DNA of 57,318 bases from Tardiphaga sp. (GTDB taxonomy: Bacteria; Pseudomonadota; Alphaproteobacteria; Rhizobiales; Xanthobacteraceae), in NCBI GenBank assembly GCA_030147505.1, contig JASBVG010000036.1, forward strand, positions 1-57,318, in the 5' to 3' direction. Below the pieces are notes generated by a model. That model was not told the origin of the DNA, did no database searches, and saw nothing but the letters and a program-made list of their open reading frames with translations. A program made the position numbers and the translations under genes. This document shows, in pieces, positions 27,432 to 35,125 of this stretch. The stretch's first letter is position 1. Each line of letters starts with the position of its first letter.

Positions 27432-29564
27432 ATGCCCCGCGATAACGATAAAAACAACGGCCCCTCGCGCGGCCGGCCTTCCGGCGGCAGAGGCCCGGGC
27501 AAGGGTCCGAGCAAAGGCGGCCGTTCCGGCGCCGCTCGCGGCCCGGAGAAGAAGTTCGCCAAGCGCGACGGTAGCTACACGCCGCGCCCCCCGCGTGACG
27601 GCGACGGCGAGAAACGCTCCTTCGCCGGCAAGCGTGACGGTGATCGCGCGCCGCGCCGCGACTATGGCGATGCGCCGCGCCCGCGTTTCAATCGCGAGGA
27701 TCGCCCAGCGCGCAGCGAGGGCGATCGTCCGTCGCGCGGTCCGCGCAAGGAGTTCGGGGATCGTCCGCCGCGTCGTGATCGCGACGATGCGCGTCCGGCG
27801 GGGCGCTTCTCGGAGAAGAAATTTGGCGAGCGCAAGCCGCGTGATGGCGACCGTCCTTTCGGTTCGCGCCCGTCGCGCGACGGTGATCGTCCGCGTGGTG
27901 ATCGCCCGTTCGGCGACCGCAAGTCGCGTGATGGCGATCGTCCTTTCGGTTCGCGCCCATCGCGCGACGGTGATCGTCCGCGCGGTGACCGCCCGTTCGG
28001 TGACCGTAAGCCGCGCGACGGCGGCGGTGAAAAGCGGGCTTATGCGCCGCGCGGTGATCGTCCGCAGGGTGACCGGCCATTTGGCGAGAAGAAGTTTTCG
28101 CGCGGTGCGCCGGATCGCGGGGGGCCGCGCAAGAGCTTCGGTGGTCGTGGTGATCGTGACTTTGAACGTGGCCCCGACCGCAGCGATGAGAAGCCGTGGC
28201 AGAACCGCAAACGCGGCGATGATCGTGGCAGCCGTCCGGCGCGTGCCCCGCGCGATGGCGAGCGCAAGTTTGATAGACCGAAATTCGACAAGCCGCGTTT
28301 CGAGCGCTCGCGTGATGATCGTCCCGAGCGCGGCGATGGCGAACGTCCGCGCTTTGAACGCTCGCGTGAGGACCGTCCGCAATTCGAGCGGTCACGCGAA
28401 CCCCGCGGTCGCGCGGACTGGCAGGAGCAGCCGCGCCGTGGGCGCGAAAGCGATCGTGATGAGCGTCCGCGCCGCGACAATGAGGACGATAGCCAGATCT
28501 TCCGCCAGCGTCCGGCCTTCGGTGGCCGCGGCGAATATCGTCCGCGTGATCCCGATGCGAAGAAGGCACCGCGCAAGCCTGTCGAGAAGAAGGGTGCAGA
28601 GCGCATCGCCAAGGTTGTCGCCCGCGCCGGCCTGTGCTCGCGCCGCGACGCGGAGGAGTGGGTGACCCAAGGCCGCGTCTCGGTGAATGGCCGCAAGATC
28701 AATTCGCCTGCGCTCGACGTCACCGCCAATGACGTGATCACCGTAGACGGCAAGCCGTTGCCGGAGCGGGAGCGCACGCGGCTGTTCATGTATCACAAGC
28801 CGCGCGGCTTGATGACGACCCATGCCGATCCGGAAGGCCGGCCGACGGTGTTCGAACATCTGCCGGAAGACCTGCCGCGTCTGATCTCCATCGGCCGTCT
28901 CGACTTCAACACCGAAGGTCTGTTGCTGCTCACCAATGATGGCGGCCTCGCGCGTACACTCGAGTTGCCAGACACCGGCTGGCTGCGCCGCTACCGCGTC
29001 CGCGCCCATGGCAATGTCACCCAGGCGCAGCTCGACGAGCTGAAGAACGGGGTCGAGGTCGACGGCGTGAAGTATGGTGCCATCGATGCAACACTGGAAC
29101 GCGACCAGGGCGCCAATGTCTGGCTGGTGTTTGCGATCCGCGAAGGCAAGAACCGCGAAGTGCGTAACGTCTGCGCCCATCTCGGCCTTGAGGTGAACCG
29201 CCTGATCCGTATCTCCTACGGCCCGTTCCAGCTCGGCGAGCTGGCGGAAGGCGAGGTGGACGAGGTGAAAACGCGCGTGCTGCGCGAGCAGCTCGGCGAA
29301 AAGATCGCTGAAGCCGCCGGTGCCGATTTCGGTCGCCAGCTGCCGAGCAAGGGCGACGTTTCGCTTGATCCGGTGGTTGTCAAGAAGCCGGTGATGAAGC
29401 GCTCCTCGGTGGAGGACCGCAAGGGGCGCCGCGTCGTCGTGCAGCGTACCGGCTCGGAGAAATCCCGCGCGCGCAACGAGGCCGAGGCCCTGTTCGACGG
29501 TCCGAAGAAGCCACCGAAGCGGGGCTACAAGGGCAAGCGCGATATCAAGCCGCGGGACGAGTGA
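27432..29564 (+). CDS. RsuA/RluB-family pseudouridine synthase with very long disordered N-terminal arm
   Basis: 710 residues, against about 250-300 for the family core. Residues 1-385 are low-complexity and Arg/Gly/Asp/Pro-rich (units such as GDRPFGDRK and RDGDRP), probably disordered and RNA-binding. The S4 domain starts near 386: RIAKVVARAGLCSRRDAEEW, VTQGRVSVNGRKI. The catalytic domain follows with MYHKPRGLMTTHADPEGRP, the active-site Asp in GRLDFNTEGLLLLTNDG near 500, RRYRVRAHG and REGKNREVRNVCAHLGLEVN. A basic Lys/Arg tail (about 640-710) closes it. It most resembles RluB, which modifies 23S rRNA position 2605, but assigning RluB rather than RsuA/RluE/RluF needs comparison. The start is at the ATG at 27432. 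Confidence 0.92.
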   Translation: MPRDNDKNNGPSRGRPSGGRGPGKGPSKGGRSGAARGPEKKFAKRDGSYTPRPPRDGDGEKRSFAGKRDGDRAPRRDYGDAPRPRFNREDRPARSEGDRPSRGPRKEFGDRPPRRDRDDARPAGRFSEKKFGERKPRDGDRPFGSRPSRDGDRPRGDRPFGDRKSRDGDRPFGSRPSRDGDRPRGDRPFGDRKPRDGGGEKRAYAPRGDRPQGDRPFGEKKFSRGAPDRGGPRKSFGGRGDRDFERGPDRSDEKPWQNRKRGDDRGSRPARAPRDGERKFDRPKFDKPRFERSRDDRPERGDGERPRFERSREDRPQFERSREPRGRADWQEQPRRGRESDRDERPRRDNEDDSQIFRQRPAFGGRGEYRPRDPDAKKAPRKPVEKKGAERIAKVVARAGLCSRRDAEEWVTQGRVSVNGRKINSPALDVTANDVITVDGKPLPERERTRLFMYHKPRGLMTTHADPEGRPTVFEHLPEDLPRLISIGRLDFNTEGLLLLTNDGGLARTLELPDTGWLRRYRVRAHGNVTQAQLDELKNGVEVDGVKYGAIDATLERDQGANVWLVFAIREGKNREVRNVCAHLGLEVNRLIRISYGPFQLGELAEGEVDEVKTRVLREQLGEKIAEAAGADFGRQLPSKGDVSLDPVVVKKPVMKRSSVEDRKGRRVVVQRTGSEKSRARNEAEALFDGPKKPPKRGYKGKRDIKPRDE
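27841..28014 (+). repeat. 87-base tandem repeat, two copies, inside the pseudouridine synthase gene
   Basis: The second copy starts at 27928, exactly 87 bases (29 codons) after the first, and the copies differ at scattered, mostly third-position bases. The encoded unit contains GDRPFGSRPSRDGDRPRGDR followed by PFGDRK. Further, more degenerate GDRP units surround it, suggesting the arm grew by in-frame duplication. Confidence 0.9.
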
Positions 29565-29567
29565 TCC

Positions 29568-30125
29568 ATGCGTGTGATTGGTGGCCGGCTGAGGGGCCGC
29601 AACATTGCGGGCCCCTCGACGCAAGCGATCCGTCCGACGCAGGACCGCCTGCGCGAGTCACTCTTCAACATCCTGATGCATGCCTATGAGAACCCGATGC
29701 TGGATGCGCGGGTACTGGATCTCTATGCGGGCACCGGCGCGCTCGGCATCGAGGCGGTGTCGCGCGGCGCGAAGTTCACGCTGTTCGTCGATAACGGCTC
29801 GGAAGCGCGCGCTCTCCTGCGCGACAATGTGGAGAGCCTCGGCCTCGGCGGCGTGACGAAGGTCTATCGCCGGGATGCCAGCGATCCCGGCCCGGCGCAT
29901 CCTGTCGAGCCGTTCTCGCTGGTGTTCATCGATCCGCCCTATCGCATGAAGCTCGCGGAAAAATCGCTGGCCGCACTGCGCGATGGCGGCTGGCTGGTGC
30001 CGCAGGCGCTTCTGGTGGTGGAAGAGGCGAAGGATGCGGGCTTCGTGGCGCCTGAAGGTTATGAAGAACTTGAACGCCGCGCTTATGACGAGACCGAATT
30101 CACGTTTCTGAAATACGTAAAATAA
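29568..30125 (+). CDS. rsmD: 16S rRNA (guanine-966-N2)-methyltransferase RsmD
   Basis: 185 residues, standard length. Class I SAM methyltransferase for G966 of 16S rRNA. Seen directly: MRVIGGRLRGRNI, RPTQDRLRESLFNIL near residue 25, the SAM-binding LDLYAGTGALGIEAVSRGAK near 47 and the catalytic motif IV in LVFIDPPYRMKLA near 122. Three bases separate it from the pseudouridine synthase stop, so the two rRNA modification enzymes are probably co-transcribed. Confidence 0.96.
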   Translation: MRVIGGRLRGRNIAGPSTQAIRPTQDRLRESLFNILMHAYENPMLDARVLDLYAGTGALGIEAVSRGAKFTLFVDNGSEARALLRDNVESLGLGGVTKVYRRDASDPGPAHPVEPFSLVFIDPPYRMKLAEKSLAALRDGGWLVPQALLVVEEAKDAGFVAPEGYEELERRAYDETEFTFLKYVK

Positions 30126-30138
30126 ACGGGAGAAACCG

Positions 30139-30525
30139 ATGACGCTCGCCTGCACCTGGGATCACGTCCATATCCGCACGCCGGATGTCGAAGCGACCGC
30201 GCAATGGTTCGCCGACAAGCTCGGCGCCGAGATTCTGCGTGCGCCCGGCCGTGTCGATATCGTACTCGGCGGCGGAAAGATCTTCCTCGCGCCTGTTACA
30301 CCCGACATGGGCGTCAATCCGCCACCGGTGACACCCTATCAGGGCCTCGATCATTTTGGCCTCGCAGTGAAGGACATCGATGCAGTCGCCGCCGATCTCA
30401 AGGCCAAGGGCGTCGAATTCACCAAGGAGCCGCATACGCTGAAGCCCGGCTTGCGCATCTGCTTCATCCGCGCACCGCAGGGCGTATCGATCGAGTTGCT
30501 CGAACGCGATCCTAAATACACCTAA
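30139..30525 (+). CDS. VOC-superfamily protein (glyoxalase-like)
   Basis: 128 residues in the vicinal-oxygen-chelate fold. Seen: N-terminal metal-side strand WDHVHIRTPDVEATAQWFAD, then GLDHFGLAVKDIDAVAADLK and the closing RICFIRAPQGVSIELLERD, which give two beta-alpha-beta-beta-beta modules with candidate metal ligands His8, His in DHFG and Glu near 122. The substrate is unknown; it could be a glyoxalase, dioxygenase or epimerase relative. It is 13 bases after rsmD, same strand, and convergent with mutL. Confidence 0.85.
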   Translation: MTLACTWDHVHIRTPDVEATAQWFADKLGAEILRAPGRVDIVLGGGKIFLAPVTPDMGVNPPPVTPYQGLDHFGLAVKDIDAVAADLKAKGVEFTKEPHTLKPGLRICFIRAPQGVSIELLERDPKYT

Positions 30526-30531
30526 GCCGTA

Positions 30532-32352
30532 TCAGCGCCGCCCGAACAGCTTTTCGATGTCGTTGAGCTTCAGCTCGACATAAGTCGGGCGGCCGTGATT
30601 GCACTGGCCGGAATTCGGCGTTTCTTCCATCTCGCGTAGCAGCGCATTCATCTCTTCCGGCCGCAGCCTGCGGCCGGAGCGGATCGAGCCATGGCAGGCC
30701 ATGGTGGCGGCCACATGCATCAGTCGCCGCTCCAGCGGTAGCGCTTCGTCCCATTCGGCCATGTGTTCGGCGAGGTCGCGCAGCAGTGAGGCCGCATTAG
30801 TCTTGCCGAGTAGCGACGGCGTCTCGCGCACCGCGATGGCGCCGGGGCCGAAACTGTCGATGGCGAGGCCATAGCTCGCCAGCTCCTCGGCGCGCTCTAC
30901 CAGTTTCTCGACGGTGGCTTCGTCCATCTCGACGATATCGGGGATCAGCAGGATCTGCCGCTGCACGCCGTTTTTCGCCAGCGACGCCTTCAGCTTCTCA
31001 TAGACGATGCGCTCATGGGCGGCGTGCTGATCGACAACGATCATGCCGTCGCGCGTCTGCGCAATGATGTAGTTCTCATGCACCTGCGCGCGGGCTGCGC
31101 CGAGCGGACGGTCGAGCAGATCGACCTGCGGCGCTTCCTCGACACGCACATCGGCGGTCGGTGTGCCGACATCGAACGCGGCTTGCGGTGCCTCGGCGAA
31201 AGCCGCAGCGCTGCCGAAAGCCGGTGCCGGCGACACCGGATAAGAAGGTGAACGCTGCCAGTCCCAATTCGCGTTGCGTGGCGCGAAGCCCGGCGCGCTG
31301 TTGGGCCGGAACGAGGACAGCACCGCGCCGGCATCATTGTTCGCCGCCGTGCGCTTGCCTTCGCGTGCGAGGCCCTCCTTCAGCGCGTGCACGATCAGCG
31401 CTCGGACGAGACCCGCATTGCGGAAGCGCACTTCGGTCTTGGCGGGATGCACGTTCGCATCGACCTCCTGCGGGTCGAGGGTCACGAACAGCGCAAGCAC
31501 CGGATGGCGGTCGCGCGGCAGATAGTCGGAATAGGCCGCGCGCACGGCGCCGACGATCAGCTTGTCACGCACCGGCCTGCCATTCACGAACAGATACTGC
31601 CCGAGCGCATTAGCCTTGGTAAGTGACGGCGAGGCCGCGAAGCCCTCGATCACCACGCCTTCGCGCTCGCTGCGGACGGCAATCGCGCTGGCGCGGAAAT
31701 CCGCACCAAGAATATCGCCAAGCCGCGTGAGCTGGCCCGGCGGGCCAGGCAATGCAGCCGCCCAGGTGATCGGCGCGCGTTCTTCGCCGGCGAGTGTGAA
31801 AGCGACATCCGGCCGTGCCATCGCGAGACGACGCACCACTTCGCGAATGGCTTCGGCTTCCGTGCGATCGGTCTTGAGAAATTTCAGCCGTGCCGGCGTG
31901 GCATAGAAGAGATCGGCGACCTCGATGCGCGTGCCATGGCCGAGCGCCGCCGGCATGATCGGTTCTTTCGCGCCGGCATCCACGGTGAGCGACCAGGCAT
32001 GCGGCTCGCTGGCATGGCGCGTGGTGATGCCAAGGCGCGCCACCGAGCCAATCGAGGGGAGCGCCTCTCCGCGAAAGCCGAGGGTGCGGATCTGCAGCAG
32101 ATCCTCGTCGTCGAGCTTGGAGGTCGCGTGGCGTTCGACCGCGAGACCGAGATCGGCGTGCGTCATGCCATGGCCGTCATCGGTGATGGCGATCTTCCGC
32201 CGACCGCCGCCATCGGTGAATATCTCGATCCGGCTTGCGCCAGCATCGATGGCATTCTCTACCAGCTCTTTCACCACGCTCGCCGGGCGCTCGACCACTT
32301 CGCCGGCGGCGATGCGGTTGACGATGGTTTCTGGCAGCTGGCGAACGGGCAT
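30532..32352 (-). CDS. mutL: DNA mismatch repair protein MutL (endonuclease type)
   Basis: 606 residues. GHKL ATPase that couples MutS to strand removal. Seen directly: ATP-lid motifs VVERPASVVKELVENAIDAG near residue 22, ITDDGHGM, RTLGFRGEALPSIGSVARLG near 90 and GTRIEVADLFYATPARLKFL. A Pro/Ala-rich linker (about 335-400) follows. The C-terminal domain carries the latent endonuclease motif DQHAAHERIVYE (DQHA-X2-E-X4-E), ACHGSIR and QCNHGRPTYV, so this MutL should nick DNA itself, matching the lack of MutH in alphaproteobacteria. It is convergent with the VOC gene, with a 6-base gap. Confidence 0.97.
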   Translation of the reverse strand: MPVRQLPETIVNRIAAGEVVERPASVVKELVENAIDAGASRIEIFTDGGGRRKIAITDDGHGMTHADLGLAVERHATSKLDDEDLLQIRTLGFRGEALPSIGSVARLGITTRHASEPHAWSLTVDAGAKEPIMPAALGHGTRIEVADLFYATPARLKFLKTDRTEAEAIREVVRRLAMARPDVAFTLAGEERAPITWAAALPGPPGQLTRLGDILGADFRASAIAVRSEREGVVIEGFAASPSLTKANALGQYLFVNGRPVRDKLIVGAVRAAYSDYLPRDRHPVLALFVTLDPQEVDANVHPAKTEVRFRNAGLVRALIVHALKEGLAREGKRTAANNDAGAVLSSFRPNSAPGFAPRNANWDWQRSPSYPVSPAPAFGSAAAFAEAPQAAFDVGTPTADVRVEEAPQVDLLDRPLGAARAQVHENYIIAQTRDGMIVVDQHAAHERIVYEKLKASLAKNGVQRQILLIPDIVEMDEATVEKLVERAEELASYGLAIDSFGPGAIAVRETPSLLGKTNAASLLRDLAEHMAEWDEALPLERRLMHVAATMACHGSIRSGRRLRPEEMNALLREMEETPNSGQCNHGRPTYVELKLNDIEKLFGRR

Positions 32353-32466
32353 GGGTCTCGGCGCGCGGTGAAATGGATTGGGCTTATGTAGGGAACTTGA
32401 GCCGCTATTCTATGGCCTCAAGCGCCCCATGTCCCCGGCCCGCTCCGAGCTGTCCCCGGTTCGATT

Positions 32467-32482
32467 CGTAGGGCGGATTACG
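32467..32482. repeat. Half copy of the CGTAGGGCGGATTA repeat (family 3)
   Basis: CGTAGGGCGGATTACG matches one end of the full inverted repeat at 50873. The opposite arm is missing, and the sequence runs into the stop region of the lactoylglutathione lyase-like gene. Confidence 0.6.
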
Positions 32483-32489
32483 GCAACGT

Positions 32490-32885
32490 TCAGGCGAATC
32501 GGCCGCCCTTCTCGATCACCTCGATCTTGTAGCCATCCGGGTCCGTCGCGAAGAAGAAGCGGGCCAGCGGCTTGCCGTCATGTTTCAGCTCGCGCAGCGG
32601 GCCGGGCGCCAGCCTCTCCTCCGTGAAACGGGCATGTTCCGCCGCGAGGTCGTCCACCACCACGGCGAGATGGCCGTAGCCGTCACCCAGCGCATAAGGC
32701 TCGGTGCGGCCTTTATTCACCGTCAGCTCCAGTTCGAAGGGGGACGAAGGATGACGCAGATAGACCAGCGTGAAATCATCGAAGGCCAGCCGCTCGGCAA
32801 TCTCCAGGCTGAAGGCGCGCTTGTGGAAATCGAGCGAGCGGGCCTCGTCGAGCACGCGGATCATCGAATGAACGGGTTTGGCCAT
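32490..32885 (-). CDS. Lactoylglutathione lyase-like VOC protein
   Basis: 131 residues, VOC fold, closest in layout to glyoxalase I (GloA), which converts the hemithioacetal of methylglyoxal and glutathione. Seen: HSMIRVLDEARSLDFHKRAF (His near residue 6), FELELTVNKGRTEPYALGDG (Glu), YGHLAVVVDDLAAEHARF (His) and ATDPDGYKIEVIEKGGRF (Glu), giving the expected His/Glu/His/Glu metal set. It is 30 bases downstream of the ArfB gene on the same strand. I am fairly sure of the fold, less of the substrate, so no symbol is given. Confidence 0.88.
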   Translation of the reverse strand: MAKPVHSMIRVLDEARSLDFHKRAFSLEIAERLAFDDFTLVYLRHPSSPFELELTVNKGRTEPYALGDGYGHLAVVVDDLAAEHARFTEERLAPGPLRELKHDGKPLARFFFATDPDGYKIEVIEKGGRFA

Positions 32886-32915
32886 GGGGCGGTCCTTGTA
32901 GTCGTGGTCGTGAAA

Positions 32916-33332
32916 TCAGTCCGTGAAGCGCCCGCTGCGGCCCGCCTTGACGTCGCTGCGGCGCTTCTTGCCTTCGAGACGACGCTTCTTGGAGCCGAGT
33001 GTGGGCTTGGTTGGCCGGCGCGGCGGCTCGCGATAGGCGGCTTCCTTGATCAGCTCGACCAGTCGCTCGATGGCATCGGCCTTGTTGCGCTCCTGGGTGC
33101 GGAAGCGCTGGGCGTGCATGACAATGACGCCCTCCTTGGTGATCCGCTGGCCGGCGAGGGTGCGCAGGCGAATTTCCATGTCTTCGGGGATCGCCAGCTT
33201 CTTGCTGTCGAAGCGCAATTGTGCGGCGGTGGAGACCTTGTTGACATTCTGCCCGCCGGGCCCGGACGCGCGGACATAGACGATCTCGATATCGTCTTCC
33301 TCGATGGCGATGGAGCGGGTGATCCGGAGCAT
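32916..33332 (-). CDS. arfB: Alternative ribosome-rescue factor / peptidyl-tRNA hydrolase ArfB
   Basis: 138 residues from the ATG at 33332, preceded by GGAGA (a longer frame from 33413 has no ribosome-binding site). Frees stalled ribosomes by hydrolysing peptidyl-tRNA. Seen directly: RASGPGGQNVNKVSTAAQLR with the catalytic GGQ near residue 27, QRFRTQERNKADAIERL, and a C-terminal tail that is highly basic (GSKKRRLEGKKRR), needed to enter the mRNA channel. It lacks the release-factor decoding domains. Confidence 0.95.
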   Translation of the reverse strand: MLRITRSIAIEEDDIEIVYVRASGPGGQNVNKVSTAAQLRFDSKKLAIPEDMEIRLRTLAGQRITKEGVIVMHAQRFRTQERNKADAIERLVELIKEAAYREPPRRPTKPTLGSKKRRLEGKKRRSDVKAGRSGRFTD

Positions 33333-33480
33333 GGCGTCTCCGTAGCACAGGATATCGCGTTTGCTTAGTGCTGCATGCTTGCTGGCGCTGATCTCGGAGA
33401 TTTGCCGCAACATGGCGTCATGGGGGAACCGACGCTTCGCTGGCGCTTATTCTTGCACGATCAGCCAGCCCGGAAGACCG

Positions 33481-34164
33481 ATGAGCAAAACTCCCCGCAA
33501 CATTCTGACGATCGATATCGGCGGTACCCACGTGAAGGTGATGACCTCGCGCGAACGCATCAAGCGCGAATTCGCGTCCAGCCCGGATCTCTCCGCCAAG
33601 GAGATGGTGCGTCAGGTCAAGGCGCTCACCAAGGACTGGCGTTTCGATGTGGTGTCTGCCGGCTATCCCGGTCCGGTTGTTGGTAATCGGCCGCTCAGGG
33701 AGCCGCATAATCTCGGCACCGGCTGGAAGGGATTCGATTTCGAGCGTGCCTTCCGTCGTCCGGCCAAAGTCGTCAACGATGCCCTGATGCAGGCCCTCGG
33801 CAGCTATGACGGCGGCCGGATGCTGTTTCTCGGGCTCGGCACCGGGCTTGGATCGGCGATGATTCTGGATGGCGTGCTGGAGCCGATGGAGCTTGGCCAT
33901 CTGCCCTATCGCAAGAAGACGTTTGAGGCCTATGTCGGCGCCGCCGGATTGAAGCAGCTCGGTCGCAAGAAGTGGCGCCGTCGCGTCGATGAGGTGATCG
34001 CCGATCTCACGGCGGCGCTCCAACCCGACTACACAGTGCTCGGCGGTGGCAACGTCGACAAGCTCGATAAGCTGCCGCGCAAGACGCGCCGCGGCGACAA
34101 TGAAAATGCCTTTACCGGCGGATTTCGTTTGTGGGATACGCCGAAGCCAGCGAAGCGACGTTAG
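33481..34164 (+). CDS. ROK-family kinase (polyphosphate-glucokinase-like)
   Basis: 227 residues, short for ROK proteins (about 300) but like polyphosphate glucokinases (about 250). Start at 33481 with GGAAG upstream. Seen: phosphate-1 loop ILTIDIGGTHVKVMTS, catalytic Asp in VVNDALMQALGSYDGG near residue 98, FLGLGTGLGSAMILDG, PMELGHLPYRK near 140 and the adenosine-side loop YTVLGGGNVDKLDKLP near 185. The zinc-binding CxCGxxGC of repressor-type ROK proteins is absent, so this is a kinase-like, cytoplasmic protein. The phosphoryl donor and the sugar are inferred only from resemblance. Confidence 0.85.
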   Translation: MSKTPRNILTIDIGGTHVKVMTSRERIKREFASSPDLSAKEMVRQVKALTKDWRFDVVSAGYPGPVVGNRPLREPHNLGTGWKGFDFERAFRRPAKVVNDALMQALGSYDGGRMLFLGLGTGLGSAMILDGVLEPMELGHLPYRKKTFEAYVGAAGLKQLGRKKWRRRVDEVIADLTAALQPDYTVLGGGNVDKLDKLPRKTRRGDNENAFTGGFRLWDTPKPAKRR

Positions 34165-34174
34165 GTTCTATTTT

Positions 34175-34223
34175 GAGCATGATCTTGTCCGAAAACCGGA
34201 AACCGATTTTCGGGATCAAGCTC
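34175..34223. repeat. Palindromic repeat GAGCATGATC type (family 4)
   Basis: GAGCATGATCTTGTCCGAAA pairs with TTTTCGGGATCAAGCTC around a short ACCGG spacer, forming a hairpin in the gap between the ROK kinase stop and the panE stop. This sequence type recurs in many Hyphomicrobiales genomes as I remember it; only one copy is in this window. Confidence 0.75.
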
Positions 34224-35125
34224 TAGCCGCGACGCGAGCCCGAGCGCTCCACCAGCTTCACCATCACCTGCAGTGCATGATTGGTCGGCGTCGGGATGCC
34301 GTGCTCGATGCCCTTGCGGACGATGAAGCCATTGAGGAAGTCGATCTCCGATGGTTTGCCGCGGCCGAGATCCTGCGAGGTCGAGGACTGCTGCAGAGGC
34401 ATGCTCGCCGGGAGGCCGAGAGTCTTGTCGAGCAGGTCGCCCGGCAGCGAGACACCGCAGGCTTTGGCTACTGCGAGGCATTCTGTGACGGCATTGGTGA
34501 CGATGGCGGTGGCGCCCTCGACCTTGACCATTTCGCCATAGGCGATGCCGGCGACTGCTGACAGCGCGTTGTACGCGCAGTTGTTGATCAGCTTCGACCA
34601 CTGCACGGCATCGATATCGTCGGCCACCGTGGTTGGCACACTGGCATCGGACAGCAGCTTCGCCAGCGATATGCTTTGCGGCCCGGCGCCGATGATGAGT
34701 TCGCCGCGGCCATTGTGTTTGACATGGCCGGGCCCCGGCATCTCGGTAGCCACATAGACGGCGGCTGCGATCACCGGCTGGCTGAGGATCTTTCGCAGCC
34801 GCTCGGGATTTTCGACGCCGTTCTGCAGGCTGAGCACGATCGAGTCGGGCTTGAGCACCGGTTTGAGTGTTCTTGCCGTCTCGTCTGTGTCGCCTGACTT
34901 CACGGCGAACAGCACGAGGTCGGGGGGTGTCAGTGCGGCGATGTCTGTCACTGCCTTCGCGGGGATGAAGCCGGTGAAGAACGCGCTTTCGAAACGGAGG
35001 CCATGCGCATTGATGGCCTCCACATGCGCGGGACGTCCGACCAGCGTAACGTCATGGCCCGCGCGCAGTAGCATGGCGCCGTAATAGCAGCCGACCGCGC
35101 CGGCACCGATGACGGCGACTTGCAT
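34223..35125 (-). CDS. panE: 2-dehydropantoate 2-reductase
   Basis: 300 residues. NADPH-dependent enzyme of pantothenate (vitamin B5) synthesis, reducing ketopantoate to pantoate. Seen directly: N-terminal Rossmann VAVIGAGAVGCYYGAMLLRA, FAVKSGDTDETARTLKP, LSLQNGVENPERLRKIL near residue 100, KLINNCAYNALSAVAGIAYG (catalytic Lys near 175) and GRGKPSEIDFLNGFIVRKGI near 245. The ATG overlaps the stop of the upstream M16 protein (TGATG). Some ketopantoate-reductase family members act on other 2-oxoacids, so the function is likely rather than certain. Confidence 0.9.
   Translation of the reverse strand: MQVAVIGAGAVGCYYGAMLLRAGHDVTLVGRPAHVEAINAHGLRFESAFFTGFIPAKAVTDIAALTPPDLVLFAVKSGDTDETARTLKPVLKPDSIVLSLQNGVENPERLRKILSQPVIAAAVYVATEMPGPGHVKHNGRGELIIGAGPQSISLAKLLSDASVPTTVADDIDAVQWSKLINNCAYNALSAVAGIAYGEMVKVEGATAIVTNAVTECLAVAKACGVSLPGDLLDKTLGLPASMPLQQSSTSQDLGRGKPSEIDFLNGFIVRKGIEHGIPTPTNHALQVMVKLVERSGSRRG

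Noticed and set aside
27405..28382. Minus-strand frame opposite the RG-rich arm, reading as Ala/Thr/Ile-rich (325 codons)
   Set aside because: Mirror image of a repetitive GC-rich coding region; no start signals and no domain. The plus-strand frame leads into an intact S4 and catalytic domain.
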